From Gemmatimonadota bacterium (GTDB lineage: Bacteria; Gemmatimonadota; Gemmatimonadetes; Longimicrobiales; Longimicrobiaceae), in NCBI GenBank assembly GCA_028287185.1, contig JAQBQD010000081.1, forward strand, positions 1 to 64,000: a stretch of 64,000 nt of DNA, given 5' to 3'. A program made the position numbers and the translations under genes. The notes below the pieces were generated by a model that worked only from the letters and a program-made list of their open reading frames with translations, had not been told where the DNA came from and searched no databases. Shown one piece after another: positions 45,995 to 55,472 of this stretch. Position 1 is the first letter of the stretch. Each line of letters starts with the position of its first letter.

Positions 45995-47415
45995 CGCGCC
46001 GCCTCCGCCGTCCGCCCCTGGACGAGCGCGACCAGCTCCCGCGCCGCGGCGTCCAGGTTCCCCGCGCCCAGGGTGATGCACAGGTCGCCCTCGCGCAGCT
46101 CGGGCGCGACCCGGCCGACGATCTCCGCCCGGTCCCGCACGTACTCCACGTCGGCGCCCGCGTCCCGCGCGGCGTCGGCGATCATCTGCCCCGTGACGCC
46201 CTCGATGGACGCCTCGCGGGCGGCGTACACGTCGGTCACGAAGACGCGGTCGGCCAGCGCCAGCGCCCGCCCGAACTGCGCCGCGAAGTCGCGGGTGCGG
46301 GAGTACAGGTGCGGCTGGAAGACGGCCACCACGCGCCGCTGGGGGTGCGAGGCGCGCGCGGCGTGCAGCGTCGCCTCCACCTCGGTGGGATGGTGGGCGT
46401 AGTCGTCGACGACGAGGACGCCGCCCCCCTCGCCCACCCGCTGGAAGCGCCGGTCGATGCCCGTGTAGGAGGCGAGGCCCGCGACGACGGCGTCCCACTC
46501 CGCGCCCAGCCTCCGGCCGACGGAGACGGCGGCCAGGGCGTTGCGCACGTTGTGCATCCCCGGCACCTCGATGCGGGCGCGCCCCAGGTGCTCGCCCCGC
46601 TCCACCACGCCGAAGGTGCTGCCGTGCCCGTCGGGCTCCACGTCCACCGCGCGGTACGCCGCGCCTTCCGCCGTACCGTACGTCACCAGCCGCCGCCCGT
46701 TGCCGCCGTCCAGCCGCGACAGCAGGCGCATGGCCCCCGCGTCGTCAGCGCAGCACGCCACCATCCCGTCGGCGGGCACGCGGCCGGCGAACTCGGCGAA
46801 GGCCTCCTCGATCGCCTCGACGGTGCCGTACACGTCCAGGTGGTCGGCCTCCAGCGTGGTCACTACGGCGAGGGTGGGGTGAAGGGTCAGGAAGGAGCGG
46901 TCGTACTCGTCGGCCTCCACCACGTACAGCCGGTCGCTGCCCGGGTGCAGGTTGCCGCCCCAGGCGGCGACGCGGGCCCCGACGAAGCCCGTCGGCTGCA
47001 TCCCCGCGGCGGCCAGGACGGCGGTGGTGAGCGTGGTGGTGGTGGTCTTGCCGTGCGTGCCCGCGATGCCGACGACCAGGCCGCGGTTCACGATGCCGCC
47101 CAGCGCCTCGGCGCGCTTCAGCACGGGGATGCCGCGCGCGCGGGCCGCCTCCAGCTCCGGGTGCGACGCGGGGACGGCCGCCGTCACCACCACGGCGGCG
47201 CACTCCGCCACGTGGGCGGGGTCGTGCCCGTCCGCCACCTGCGCGCCCGCCTTCGCCAGGGCGTGCGCCCCCGCGGAGGGGTGCGCGTCGCAGCCCGTGA
47301 CCCGCACCCCGGCGCGCATCAGCATGTCCGCGAGCGGGGTCATCCCCGCCCCGCCGATCCCCATGAAGTGGACCGTGCGTCCGCGGGCAAGCTCGACCAG
47401 GTTCAAGCGGCTCAA
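45991..47415 (-). CDS. murC: UDP-N-acetylmuramate-L-alanine ligase
   Basis: MurC adds L-Ala to UDP-MurNAc. In this 474-residue protein the N-terminal Rossmann domain has HFMGIGGAGM (16-25), the ATP loop is GTHGKTTTTT (118-127), and the C-terminal domain holds VVDDYAHHPTEV. The start appears to be TTG at 47415 with GGAG seven bases upstream; no ATG lies ahead of the conserved Rossmann motif. It lies 33 bp after murG. murB, which usually follows murC in this type of cluster, is absent, and ftsQ follows directly. Confidence 0.96.
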   Translation of the reverse strand: MSRLNLVELARGRTVHFMGIGGAGMTPLADMLMRAGVRVTGCDAHPSAGAHALAKAGAQVADGHDPAHVAECAAVVVTAAVPASHPELEAARARGIPVLKRAEALGGIVNRGLVVGIAGTHGKTTTTTLTTAVLAAAGMQPTGFVGARVAAWGGNLHPGSDRLYVVEADEYDRSFLTLHPTLAVVTTLEADHLDVYGTVEAIEEAFAEFAGRVPADGMVACCADDAGAMRLLSRLDGGNGRRLVTYGTAEGAAYRAVDVEPDGHGSTFGVVERGEHLGRARIEVPGMHNVRNALAAVSVGRRLGAEWDAVVAGLASYTGIDRRFQRVGEGGGVLVVDDYAHHPTEVEATLHAARASHPQRRVVAVFQPHLYSRTRDFAAQFGRALALADRVFVTDVYAAREASIEGVTGQMIADAARDAGADVEYVRDRAEIVGRVAPELREGDLCITLGAGNLDAAARELVALVQGRTAEAAR

Positions 47416-47448
47416 TATAGGGCTCCGTGAGGGGATACGAAAGCGGGG

Positions 47449-48597
47449 TCAGCCCTCGCGCGACAGCCGCGCGAGCTCCGTGGCGATACGCAGCGCCGCA
47501 TCCGGGCGGCCGCGCGCGAGGGCCCCGGCGGCCAGCCCCGCGCGGCGCTCGGGCGACTCCGCGAGGGCCAGCAGCTCGGTCCACAGGCGGCCTGTGCCCA
47601 GCTCCGACTCGGGCACCAGCACGGCCGCCCCGGCCTGCTCCAGCGCCACCGCGTTGTGGTGCTGGTGGTTGGCGGCGGCGCTCGGCAGGGGCACCAGGAC
47701 CATGGCCAGCCCCCAGGCGCACAGCTCGGCCAGCGCCATCGCGCCGGCGCGGGACACGGCGAAGTCCGCCGAGGCCAGCGCGGCGGGCATGTCTTCGATG
47801 TAGGGCACGGCCTTCACCCAGCCGCCCGCGCCCGTCTCCGCCAGGCGCGCCGCCACGCTCTCGTACTGCGCGGTGCCCGTGGACCACAGCAGCTCGAATC
47901 CCGCCGCGGGCGCGGGGATGCGGCCTTCCGCGACGCTCCGCAGCGCGCCCAGCAGCGCCTCGTTCACCGGCCGCGCGCCCTGGCTTCCGCCCACCACGAG
48001 CCCGACCGTGCCGCCACCCAGGCCGAAGCGGGCCCGCGCCTCGTCCCTGGGAGGCGCGGCGGCGGGGGGCTTGATGGGGTTTCCGAACTCGAACACCTCC
48101 GTGCGGGCGCCGGGCTTCAGGTACCGCTTCGCCTCCGGGAAGGCCAGGTGGAGCTGGCGCACCCGCCGGGCGACCAGCCGCGTCACCAGGCCGGGGAAGG
48201 AGTTCTGCTCCTGCACCGCGGTGGGCACGCCGCGCAGCATGGCGAACGCCACCGCCGGACCGCTGGCGTAGCCGCCCGTGCCGACCACGAGGTTCGGCCG
48301 GAACTGACGGAACACCTTCGCCAGTCCCCCGAACGAGCCGGCCATCGAGGGGATCAAACGCCAGTTCTGCCAGGGCTGCGAGCGGCGGATAGGCTCGAAG
48401 GGCAGCAGCACGTGCGGCACGCCGCGCTCCGGCAGCACCCGCGCCTCCACTCCGCGGCGCGCGCCGGCGAAGAAGACCTGCGCCCGCGGATCCACTTGCA
48501 TCAGCGCGTCCCCCAGCGCCAGCGCGGGGTACAGGTGGCCCCCGGTGCCGCCGCCGGCGAACAGCACCCGCGGCGCCGAGCGGTCCAGCGCGCTCAC
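47449..48597 (-). CDS. murG: UDP-GlcNAc:lipid I N-acetylglucosaminyltransferase
   Basis: MurG makes lipid II at the inner face of the membrane. The 382-residue GT28 enzyme has the G-loops FAGGGTGGHLYPALA (11-25) and GTGGYASGP, and VVGGSQGARPVNE in the donor domain. SRAGAMALAELCAWG forms the UDP-GlcNAc site. It starts at GTG 48597, overlapping ftsW by 4 bp. Confidence 0.96.
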   Translation of the reverse strand: MSALDRSAPRVLFAGGGTGGHLYPALALGDALMQVDPRAQVFFAGARRGVEARVLPERGVPHVLLPFEPIRRSQPWQNWRLIPSMAGSFGGLAKVFRQFRPNLVVGTGGYASGPAVAFAMLRGVPTAVQEQNSFPGLVTRLVARRVRQLHLAFPEAKRYLKPGARTEVFEFGNPIKPPAAAPPRDEARARFGLGGGTVGLVVGGSQGARPVNEALLGALRSVAEGRIPAPAAGFELLWSTGTAQYESVAARLAETGAGGWVKAVPYIEDMPAALASADFAVSRAGAMALAELCAWGLAMVLVPLPSAAANHQHHNAVALEQAGAAVLVPESELGTGRLWTELLALAESPERRAGLAAGALARGRPDAALRIATELARLSREG

Positions 48598-49874
48598 GCC
48601 GCCCTCCGCTTCGCCGGGGCCGCCGCCGGTCCGTTCCGCGTCGCCCGGGCGACGGCGAGGAGGATGCCGACGGCCGCGAAGTCCGCGAGCAGGGCGCTTC
48701 GGCCGTATGACATGAAGGGCAGCGCGACGCCCGTCGTGGGCAGCAGCGCCAGGGCCACGCCCATGTGCAGGAAGGCGGAGACGGCGATCAGGTTGGTCAT
48801 TCCGATGCCCACCAGGTACCCGAACCGGTCGGGCGCCCGCGCCGCGATCCGGTATCCCACCCACAGGAAGGCGCCGAACAGCGCCACCGTCAGCACGATC
48901 CCGAAGATGCCCCACTCCTCGGCGATCATCGAGAACAGGAAGTCGTTGTGCGGCTCGGGAAGGAAGCCGTACTTCTGCCGGCTCGCCCCGTATCCCACGC
49001 CCGAAAGGCCGCCGGAGCCCACCGCGATCAGCGACTGGTAGATCTGGTAGCTCACCCCCGCCGGGTCCGCCGCGGGGTCCAGGAAGGCCACGATGCGCTT
49101 CATCCGGTAGTCCGCGCTGTTGATGGCGTGCCAGACCACCGGCACGGCCACCATGCCGAGGAGGATGAAGTGGCCGATGCGCGCCCCGCCGGCGAACAGG
49201 ACGAGCGACGCCAGCAGCGCCAGCAGCAGCGCGGCGGACATGTTGGGCTCGCGGAAGACGAGCAGGATGACGCCCAGCCAGACGACGAGGAACGGGAGCA
49301 GCCCCTTGCTCATGGAGTGCAGCCGGTCCTCCTTCTTCACCGCCATCATGGCCGTCCAGAAGATGAGCGCCAGCTTTGCGAACTCGGACGGCTGGAACCG
49401 GATGCCCAGGTTCAGCCAGCGGCGTGCGCCGTTGATGCGCGGGGCGATGGCGTGCGTGCCCGGCGCGATCACCACGAGGAGCATCAGGCTCACGACGAGC
49501 AGGATGGGCCACGCCCAGCGCTCCCAGCGGTGGTAGTCCATCCGCGCCAGCACGGCGCAGAGCACCGCGCCGCACGCCGCGCCGCCGAGCTGCTTGAGCG
49601 CGAAGTAGTGCCCCGGCAGCCCTTCCGCCCGCGCCATGAAGGCACTGGCGCTGTACAGCTCCAGCAGGCCGAATCCGAACGCGACCAGCACGAGCAGCAG
49701 CAGCGCGCGCGTCTCCCACACCTCGCCCGTCGCGGCCGCCGTCGCGGGGACGGAGCGCAGGCGCGGCGCGTCCACGCCTTTCGGCGCGGCTGGCTTCCGC
49801 GCGGCATCCTGCTTCCGCGGGGAGGCCTTCGCGGCGGCGCGGCCGGGCAGCAGGGCGATGGCGCTCTTCATCAT
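48594..49874 (-). CDS. ftsW: Peptidoglycan polymerase FtsW (SEDS family)
   Basis: FtsW is the septal glycosyltransferase that works with FtsI. The 426-residue membrane protein has a cytoplasmic N-tail of about 50 residues and ten helices. SEDS signatures include ARRWLNLGIRFQPSEFAKLA, the putative catalytic-loop region around DPAADPAGVSYQIYQSLIAV, and GVALPFMSYGRSAL near the end. Two adjacent ATG codons (49874 and 49871) could serve as starts. It overlaps murD by 4 bp. Confidence 0.95.
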   Translation of the reverse strand: MMKSAIALLPGRAAAKASPRKQDAARKPAAPKGVDAPRLRSVPATAAATGEVWETRALLLLVLVAFGFGLLELYSASAFMARAEGLPGHYFALKQLGGAACGAVLCAVLARMDYHRWERWAWPILLVVSLMLLVVIAPGTHAIAPRINGARRWLNLGIRFQPSEFAKLALIFWTAMMAVKKEDRLHSMSKGLLPFLVVWLGVILLVFREPNMSAALLLALLASLVLFAGGARIGHFILLGMVAVPVVWHAINSADYRMKRIVAFLDPAADPAGVSYQIYQSLIAVGSGGLSGVGYGASRQKYGFLPEPHNDFLFSMIAEEWGIFGIVLTVALFGAFLWVGYRIAARAPDRFGYLVGIGMTNLIAVSAFLHMGVALALLPTTGVALPFMSYGRSALLADFAAVGILLAVARATRNGPAAAPAKRRAA

Positions 49875-51244
49875 GCGGCCCCCGCCAGCTCGGCGAAGCG
49901 GCGGCCGCGCTCCTCGTAGTCCCTGAACATGTCGTAGCTGGAGCAGGCCGGGGACAGCAGCACCACGTCCCCCGTCCGCGCGATCTCCGCGGCGCGACGG
50001 ACGACGGCGTCGAACCCGCCGTCCACGCGCTCCACCGGAACCTCGGCGGACAGGTCGGCCTGGATGATGGGCGCCGCCTCGCCGTACGCCAGCACGGTGC
50101 GGACGCGGCCGCGCAGGTCGTCCAGCAGCCCGGTGTACGGCTCGCCCTTGTGGCGGCCGCCGAGCAGCAGGACGACGGGGCGGTGGGTCGACCGGAGCGC
50201 GACCTGCGTGCTGGCCAGGTTGGTCGCCTTGCTGTCGTTGATCCAGAGCACGCCGTCGCGGTCGGCCACGGGCTGCAGCCGGTGCGCGGGCGGCTCGAAC
50301 GAGCGCAGGCCGCGGCCGATGGAGGCGGCGTCCGCGCCGGCCAGGCGCGCGGCGATGGCGGCGGCGAGCGCGTTGGCGGCGTTGTGCGTGCCCAGGATGC
50401 GCAGCTCGTCGGTGGAGGCCAGGTGCTCCTCCTCCGCGCCGTCGTCCATCCGCAGCACCAGCCAGCGGTCGTCCGTCACGTATCCGCCCAGCTCTCCCGG
50501 CTCCAGCGGCGACGCGACACGGAAGTAGAAGCGCCAGCCATCCGCGCCGCCGGGAAGGCCGCGCGCCGTCTCGTCCTCGCCGTTCAGCACCCACCGGCTG
50601 TCCGCGGTGGCGTTGGCGAAGAGGCGGGCCTTGTCGGCGTAGTACTCGGCCACGCCCGGGTACCGGTCCAGGTGGTCGGGCGCCAGGTTGGTGAGGATGC
50701 CGATCTGCGGGGCGAAGCGGTGCGTGTCCGCGAGCTGGAACGAGCTGACCTCCACCACGGCCACGTCCGGCGCGGGGTCGCGCATCGCCAGCTCCGAGAG
50801 CGCGATGCCGATGTTGCCGCCCGCCGGCGCGTCCTGCCCCGCCGTCATCAGCAGGTGCGACAGCAGCGCCGTGGTCGTGGTCTTTCCGTTCGTCCCGGTG
50901 ATGGCGATCACGGGGGAGTCCAGCAGCCCGAACGCGAACTCCACCTCGCTCTCCACGCGCACGGAGGCCACGGCGGGGTCGCGCAGGATCGGCACCGTGC
51001 GCGGGATCCCGGGGGAGAGGACGATGCGGTCGCAGGCGGCCAGCTTCGCGGCGTCGTGGCGGCCGGCGTCCGCATCTCCGCCGAGTGCGCGCACCTGCTC
51101 GGCGGCGGCCTCGGTTGCGGGCGAGGTGCCCAGGTCGCTGGCGTACACGCGGGCGCCCTTCGCAAGCGCCAGGCGCGCGGCGGCCAGGCCGCTGCGCGCG
51201 AGGCCCAGAACGCCCACCGTCTCGCCGGCGAGGGAGCGGGTCAT
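49871..51244 (-). CDS. murD: UDP-N-acetylmuramoyl-L-alanine-D-glutamate ligase
   Basis: MurD adds D-Glu to UDP-MurNAc-L-Ala. This 457-residue protein has the N-terminal LGLARSGLAAARLA, the ATP loop GTNGKTTTT, EVSSFQL and the C-terminal NDSKATN signature of Mur ligases with LLLGGRHKG. The ATG at 51244 overlaps the mraY stop by 4 bp. Confidence 0.96.
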   Translation of the reverse strand: MTRSLAGETVGVLGLARSGLAAARLALAKGARVYASDLGTSPATEAAAEQVRALGGDADAGRHDAAKLAACDRIVLSPGIPRTVPILRDPAVASVRVESEVEFAFGLLDSPVIAITGTNGKTTTTALLSHLLMTAGQDAPAGGNIGIALSELAMRDPAPDVAVVEVSSFQLADTHRFAPQIGILTNLAPDHLDRYPGVAEYYADKARLFANATADSRWVLNGEDETARGLPGGADGWRFYFRVASPLEPGELGGYVTDDRWLVLRMDDGAEEEHLASTDELRILGTHNAANALAAAIAARLAGADAASIGRGLRSFEPPAHRLQPVADRDGVLWINDSKATNLASTQVALRSTHRPVVLLLGGRHKGEPYTGLLDDLRGRVRTVLAYGEAAPIIQADLSAEVPVERVDGGFDAVVRRAAEIARTGDVVLLSPACSSYDMFRDYEERGRRFAELAGAA

Positions 51245-52350
51245 CGGATCTTGAGCGTGGCGAAGGCGAACATCGCGCAGACGATCCCCGCGATCCAGAA
51301 GCGGATGATGACCCGGTTCTCGTGCCACCCGATCTGCTCGAAGTGGTGGTGCAGCGGCGCCATGCGGAAGATGCGCCGCCCCGTGCCCGTGCGCCGCTTG
51401 GTCCACTTGAAGTACAGCGTCTGCGACGCGACGGACGCGGCCTCGGCCACGAACACGCCGCCCACGATGGCGAGCAGGAACTCGGCCTTGAGCATCACCG
51501 AGATGGCGCCCAGCACCCCGCCGATGGCGAGCGAGCCGGTGTCGCCCATGAACACCTCGGCCGGGTGCGCGTTGAACCACAGGAAGCCCATGCACGCCCC
51601 GCCCAGCGCCAGGCAGAAGATGGTGAGCTCGCCCACGCCCGGCAGGTAGAACAGGTTCAGGTAGTCCGAGGTGTCGATCCGCCCCAGCGCGTACGCGAAG
51701 ATCCCGAAGGTCATCGCCGCGATGGCGGAAAGGCCCGCCGCCAGCCCGTCCAGTCCGTCCGTGAGGTTCACGGCGTTGGAGAAGGCGGTGATGATGAACA
51801 CCACCCAGATGGGATACGCGATCCAGGAGAAGCTGATGTGCCAGGTCTTGATGAACGGGATCTGCGTCCAGGTGCTCGGCACCGCCGTGGTGAACGGGTG
51901 CCAGAGAAGGAGGATGCCCAGAAGGAGGCCGACGCTCACCTGGCCCACGATCTTGTACCGCCCCACCAGCCCTTCCGTCTTCTTGCGCACCACCTTCAGG
52001 TAGTCGTCCAGGAAGCCCAGGCCGCCCAGCCACAGCAGCACGACGACCGCCACCCAGGTGTAGCGGTTGGTGAGGTCGGCCCACAGCAGCGTGGGGATCA
52101 CCGTCGCCATCACGATCAGCACGCCGCCCATGGTGGGCGTGCCCGACTTGCCCAGGTGCGTCTTGGGCCCTTCCGTCCGCACCACCTGCCCCACCTTGAG
52201 CATGCGCAGGCGCGAGATGACGGCGGGGCCGAAGTACAGCGCCACCAGGAACGCCGTCACCACCGCCCCCGCCGCCCGGAACGTCTGGTAGCGGAAGAGG
52301 TTGAAGATGACGTGCGACTCCGCGAGGGGCACGAGCAGGTGATAGAGCAC
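51241..52350 (-). CDS. mraY: Phospho-MurNAc-pentapeptide translocase
   Basis: MraY transfers phospho-MurNAc-pentapeptide to undecaprenyl phosphate to give lipid I. The 369-residue membrane protein has about ten helices and the family motifs KSGTPTMGGVL, FLDDYLK with the essential Asp pair, NAVNLTDGLDGLA and HHHFEQIGWHE. GTG at 52350 is the apparent start, with GGAAG upstream. It is separated from murF by 189 bp, the longest gap inside the dcw cluster. Confidence 0.97.
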   Translation of the reverse strand: MLYHLLVPLAESHVIFNLFRYQTFRAAGAVVTAFLVALYFGPAVISRLRMLKVGQVVRTEGPKTHLGKSGTPTMGGVLIVMATVIPTLLWADLTNRYTWVAVVVLLWLGGLGFLDDYLKVVRKKTEGLVGRYKIVGQVSVGLLLGILLLWHPFTTAVPSTWTQIPFIKTWHISFSWIAYPIWVVFIITAFSNAVNLTDGLDGLAAGLSAIAAMTFGIFAYALGRIDTSDYLNLFYLPGVGELTIFCLALGGACMGFLWFNAHPAEVFMGDTGSLAIGGVLGAISVMLKAEFLLAIVGGVFVAEAASVASQTLYFKWTKRRTGTGRRIFRMAPLHHHFEQIGWHENRVIIRFWIAGIVCAMFAFATLKIR

Positions 52351-52434
52351 CGGTTCGGCTTCCGTGCTGGGCGTGGACGGGTGGACTGCGCTCGTTCGTC
52401 TGATCTGGATGCGTGCGCCGGTCCGGCGCGGGAC

Positions 52435-52475
52435 TGCGTGTCGTTCGGTCGATGCGTGCCGTTCGGCCGATGCGG
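52435..52475. repeat. 18-bp tandem repeat in the mraY-murF gap
   Basis: TGCGTGTCGTTCGGTCGA (52435-52452) is followed at once by TGCGTGCCGTTCGGCCGA (52453-52470) and a partial third copy. It lies in the only sizeable non-coding gap of the dcw cluster, and no hairpin or promoter stands out there. Confidence 0.65.
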
Positions 52476-52539
52476 TCGGCTTTCGTGCGCCGATCGGCTG
52501 AGCCCTCCGCCGGCCGGCTCCGTCGCCCGGCGTCGATCC

Positions 52540-53955
52540 TTATTCGGTCGGCGTCCCGAAGTCGCGCTCCAGCAGCGGGAGCCAGCGTTCGAGCTGCACG
52601 CCGCGCGAGCCTTTCAGCAGGATCGTCTCGTCCCCGGTAAGGCCGCGCGCCGCGGCGGCGTAGGCGTCGATGGGGTCCTCGGCGGACACGAGCCGGTCGC
52701 CGAAGCCGTTCGCGAGGGCGGCGAAGGCGGGCACGAACTCGCCCGTCGCCACCACGCGGTCGATGCGGCCGCTCTCCAGCAGCGCGGCGATCTCCTTCGC
52801 CGCGCGCCGATGGATGGCCTCCGCCTGCGCGCCCAGCTCCCGCATCGTCCCCACGACCGCCACCTTTCGGGCGTCCCCGGGGAGCCCGGCGAGGAGATCC
52901 ACGGCGGCGGACAGGCTGGGAGGATTGGAGTTGTAGCAGTCCGCCAGCACGCGCATCCGCCCCACGTCCTTCCACTCGCCGCGCAGCTTCGGCCTGGGCA
53001 TCGCGGCGATCCCCCGCGCCGCGTCCTGTGTGGAGACGCCAAGCTCCATGGCCACGCCGAAGGCGATCAGGGCGTTGCGCACGTTGTGGCGGCCGGGCTG
53101 CGGCAGGTGCACCGGCGTGCCGCGGAAGCTCCACCGGGTGCTGCCGTCGCTTTCGATGGAGATGGAATCCGCCCCGCCGTCCGGCCGCAGGTCCGCGCCC
53201 TCGCCAAGCCCCGCGACGCGCACCCACTCCCGTCCGCGGAGCTGGATGGCGCGCGCCGGAAGCTCCTCCGGCTCCTCGGCCACGATGGCCACGCTGCCCG
53301 CGGGCATCCCCTCCAGCAGCGCCGTCTCCTCGCGGAACACGCCCGCCACGTCGCCGAAGCCCTCCAGGTGCTCCTCGCCGATGGAGGTCATGATCCCCAC
53401 GTCCGGCTCCACGATGGCGGTGAGGACCGCGATCTCGCCCGGCTCGTTGGTCCCCATCTCCACCACCGCCACGTCCGCGTCGTCCGGGATCGACAGCAGC
53501 GTCAGCGGAACGCCGACCTGGTTGTTCAGGTTCGCCTCGGTGGCGTGTACCTTGAGCGTCGATCCCAGCGCGGCGCGCAGCAGCTCCTTCGTCGTCGTCT
53601 TGCCGTTGCTGCCGCAGACGCCCACGACCTTGCCGGCGAAGGCGCGCCGGCGGTGGCGGCCCAGGCGGCCCAGCGCGGCGCGCGTGTCGTCGGATACCAC
53701 CCAGAGCGCCAGGCCCGCCGGAGCGTCCGCCGGAACGCGGGAGACGACGGCCGCCGCGGCGCCGGACTCGGCGGCGGCGGAGAGGAAGTCGTGGGCGTCG
53801 AAGCGCTCGCCGGCCAGCGCGACGAAGAGGCTGCCGGGCGCCACCTTGCGCGTGTCCGTGGCGACGGCGGAGTAGACGGCGCCCGCCTGCGTTCCGGGAA
53901 CGTCCGTTCCCAGCGCCTTCGCCACCTCGGCCGCGGTCCAGCGGAGCTCGCTCAC
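52540..53955 (-). CDS. murF: UDP-MurNAc-tripeptide D-Ala-D-Ala ligase
   Basis: MurF completes the pentapeptide by adding D-Ala-D-Ala. The 471-residue protein has the ATP loop GSNGKTTTKEL, VVEMGTNEPGEI, HNVRNALIAFG and the CYNSNPPSL signature in the C-terminal domain. GTG at 53955 overlaps the murE stop by 4 bp (GTGA). Confidence 0.95.
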   Translation of the reverse strand: MSELRWTAAEVAKALGTDVPGTQAGAVYSAVATDTRKVAPGSLFVALAGERFDAHDFLSAAAESGAAAAVVSRVPADAPAGLALWVVSDDTRAALGRLGRHRRRAFAGKVVGVCGSNGKTTTKELLRAALGSTLKVHATEANLNNQVGVPLTLLSIPDDADVAVVEMGTNEPGEIAVLTAIVEPDVGIMTSIGEEHLEGFGDVAGVFREETALLEGMPAGSVAIVAEEPEELPARAIQLRGREWVRVAGLGEGADLRPDGGADSISIESDGSTRWSFRGTPVHLPQPGRHNVRNALIAFGVAMELGVSTQDAARGIAAMPRPKLRGEWKDVGRMRVLADCYNSNPPSLSAAVDLLAGLPGDARKVAVVGTMRELGAQAEAIHRRAAKEIAALLESGRIDRVVATGEFVPAFAALANGFGDRLVSAEDPIDAYAAAARGLTGDETILLKGSRGVQLERWLPLLERDFGTPTE

Positions 53956-55472
53956 GCCTTCGCCTCCCCCTTCGTGGAAACAGTTGCCGCACGGGCAAGG
54001 ATTGCGTGCACGATCTCGCGCTCGTCGAAGTGGTGCTTCTCCGTTCCGCGGATCTGGTACGTCTCGTGGCCCTTGCCGGCCAGCAGCACGAGGTCCGCGG
54101 GACCCCCCTCGCGGAGGGCCCGCCGGATGGCTTCGGTGCGGTCGAGGACACGCAGGCGGGGTGCATCTCCCATGCCGCCTTCCACGTCGTCCGCGATGCG
54201 CTCGGGATCCTCCGTGCGGGGGTTGTCGGAGGTGACGATGGCGAGGTCCGCCAGCTCCGCCGCGATGCGCCCCATCTCGGGCCGCTTGCCCCGGTCGCGG
54301 TCGCCGCCGGCGCCGAAGACGACGATCACCCGCCCCTTCACCAGCGGCCGCACGGCCCGCAGCGCCCGCTCCAGCGCGTCCGGCGTGTGCGCGTAGTCGA
54401 TGAGCGTCATCGGCGCCGCGGGCGGGCCGGCCACGCGCTCCAGCCGCCCCGGCACCTGCGGCAGCGTCGCGAGCCCCGTCGCGATCTCGCCCGCGCTCCA
54501 CCCCAGGCTCCACAGGGTCGCCGCGGCGCCCAGCGCGTTGGCGACGTTGAAGCCGCCGAACAGGGGAAGCGCCACCTCGGCCGAGCCATTGGGCGTCCCG
54601 AGCGTCCACTCCATGCCCCCGGGCCCCACGCGCACTCCCAGCGCCCGCACGTCCGCCTGGCGCTCGATGCCGAAGCGGATGGCGGGGTGCCCGCGCGTGT
54701 CCACGCCGCGCCAGGCATCGTCGTCCGCGTTCAGGATGGCCGCGGCGGCAGGTTTCAGGAGGCTCACCAGGCCCAGCTTGGCCTCGCGGTACGCCTCCAT
54801 GCTGGGGTGGTAGTCCAGGTGGTCGCGGCTCAGGTTGGTGAAGAGCGCCGCGTCGAAGCGCGCCGCCGCCGCCCGCCCCTGGTGCAGCGCGTGGGACGAC
54901 ACCTCCATCGCGACGGAGCGGATGCCGGAGTCCACCATCCGCCGCAGCCAGCGGGCGAGGTCCACCGGGCCGGGCGTCGTCAGCCCCTCCGTCCCCGGGA
55001 TGACCTGCCCGTCCGCGCCCACCGCGCCCAGCGTCCCGATGGACGCCGCCGGCCCGCGCCGGCCCAGGACGTGGCGGAGGATGGCCGCGCTCGTCGTCTT
55101 GCCGTTCGTCCCCGTGATGCCGACGAGCGTCAGCTCGTCCCACGGGTCGGCGAAGAGCTCAGCGGCGGCGCAGGAGGATGCCAGGCGCCCGTCGGAAACC
55201 ACGAGCTGCGGCAACGCGATGGAGGCCACCGCACGCTCCACCGTGGCGGCGGCGGCGCCCTTCGCCTTCACGTCCGCCAGGTAGCCGTGCCCGTCGCCGG
55301 TGGTGCCGCTCACGGCGCAGAACATCCACCCGGCGCCGATCTGGCGGGAGTCGGACGACAGGTCCTCCACCTCCACGGAATCCATCGACGCAGGCGCGTT
55401 GACCACGCCGCGAAGCAGCCCTTCGCGCTCCAGCCGGGCGGCCAGCGCCGCGAGCGTGACGGTGCGCGGCAT
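53952..55472 (-). CDS. murE: UDP-MurNAc-L-Ala-D-Glu ligase, meso-diaminopimelate type
   Basis: MurE adds the third amino acid of the stem peptide. The 506-residue protein has GTNGKTTSAAI (ATP loop), EVSSHAL and the substrate-selecting motif DNPRTEDP. DNPR marks meso-diaminopimelate rather than lysine, which predicts a DAP-type cell wall. The ATG at 55472 shares one base with the ftsI stop codon. Confidence 0.96.
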   Translation of the reverse strand: MPRTVTLAALAARLEREGLLRGVVNAPASMDSVEVEDLSSDSRQIGAGWMFCAVSGTTGDGHGYLADVKAKGAAAATVERAVASIALPQLVVSDGRLASSCAAAELFADPWDELTLVGITGTNGKTTSAAILRHVLGRRGPAASIGTLGAVGADGQVIPGTEGLTTPGPVDLARWLRRMVDSGIRSVAMEVSSHALHQGRAAAARFDAALFTNLSRDHLDYHPSMEAYREAKLGLVSLLKPAAAAILNADDDAWRGVDTRGHPAIRFGIERQADVRALGVRVGPGGMEWTLGTPNGSAEVALPLFGGFNVANALGAAATLWSLGWSAGEIATGLATLPQVPGRLERVAGPPAAPMTLIDYAHTPDALERALRAVRPLVKGRVIVVFGAGGDRDRGKRPEMGRIAAELADLAIVTSDNPRTEDPERIADDVEGGMGDAPRLRVLDRTEAIRRALREGGPADLVLLAGKGHETYQIRGTEKHHFDEREIVHAILARAATVSTKGEAKA

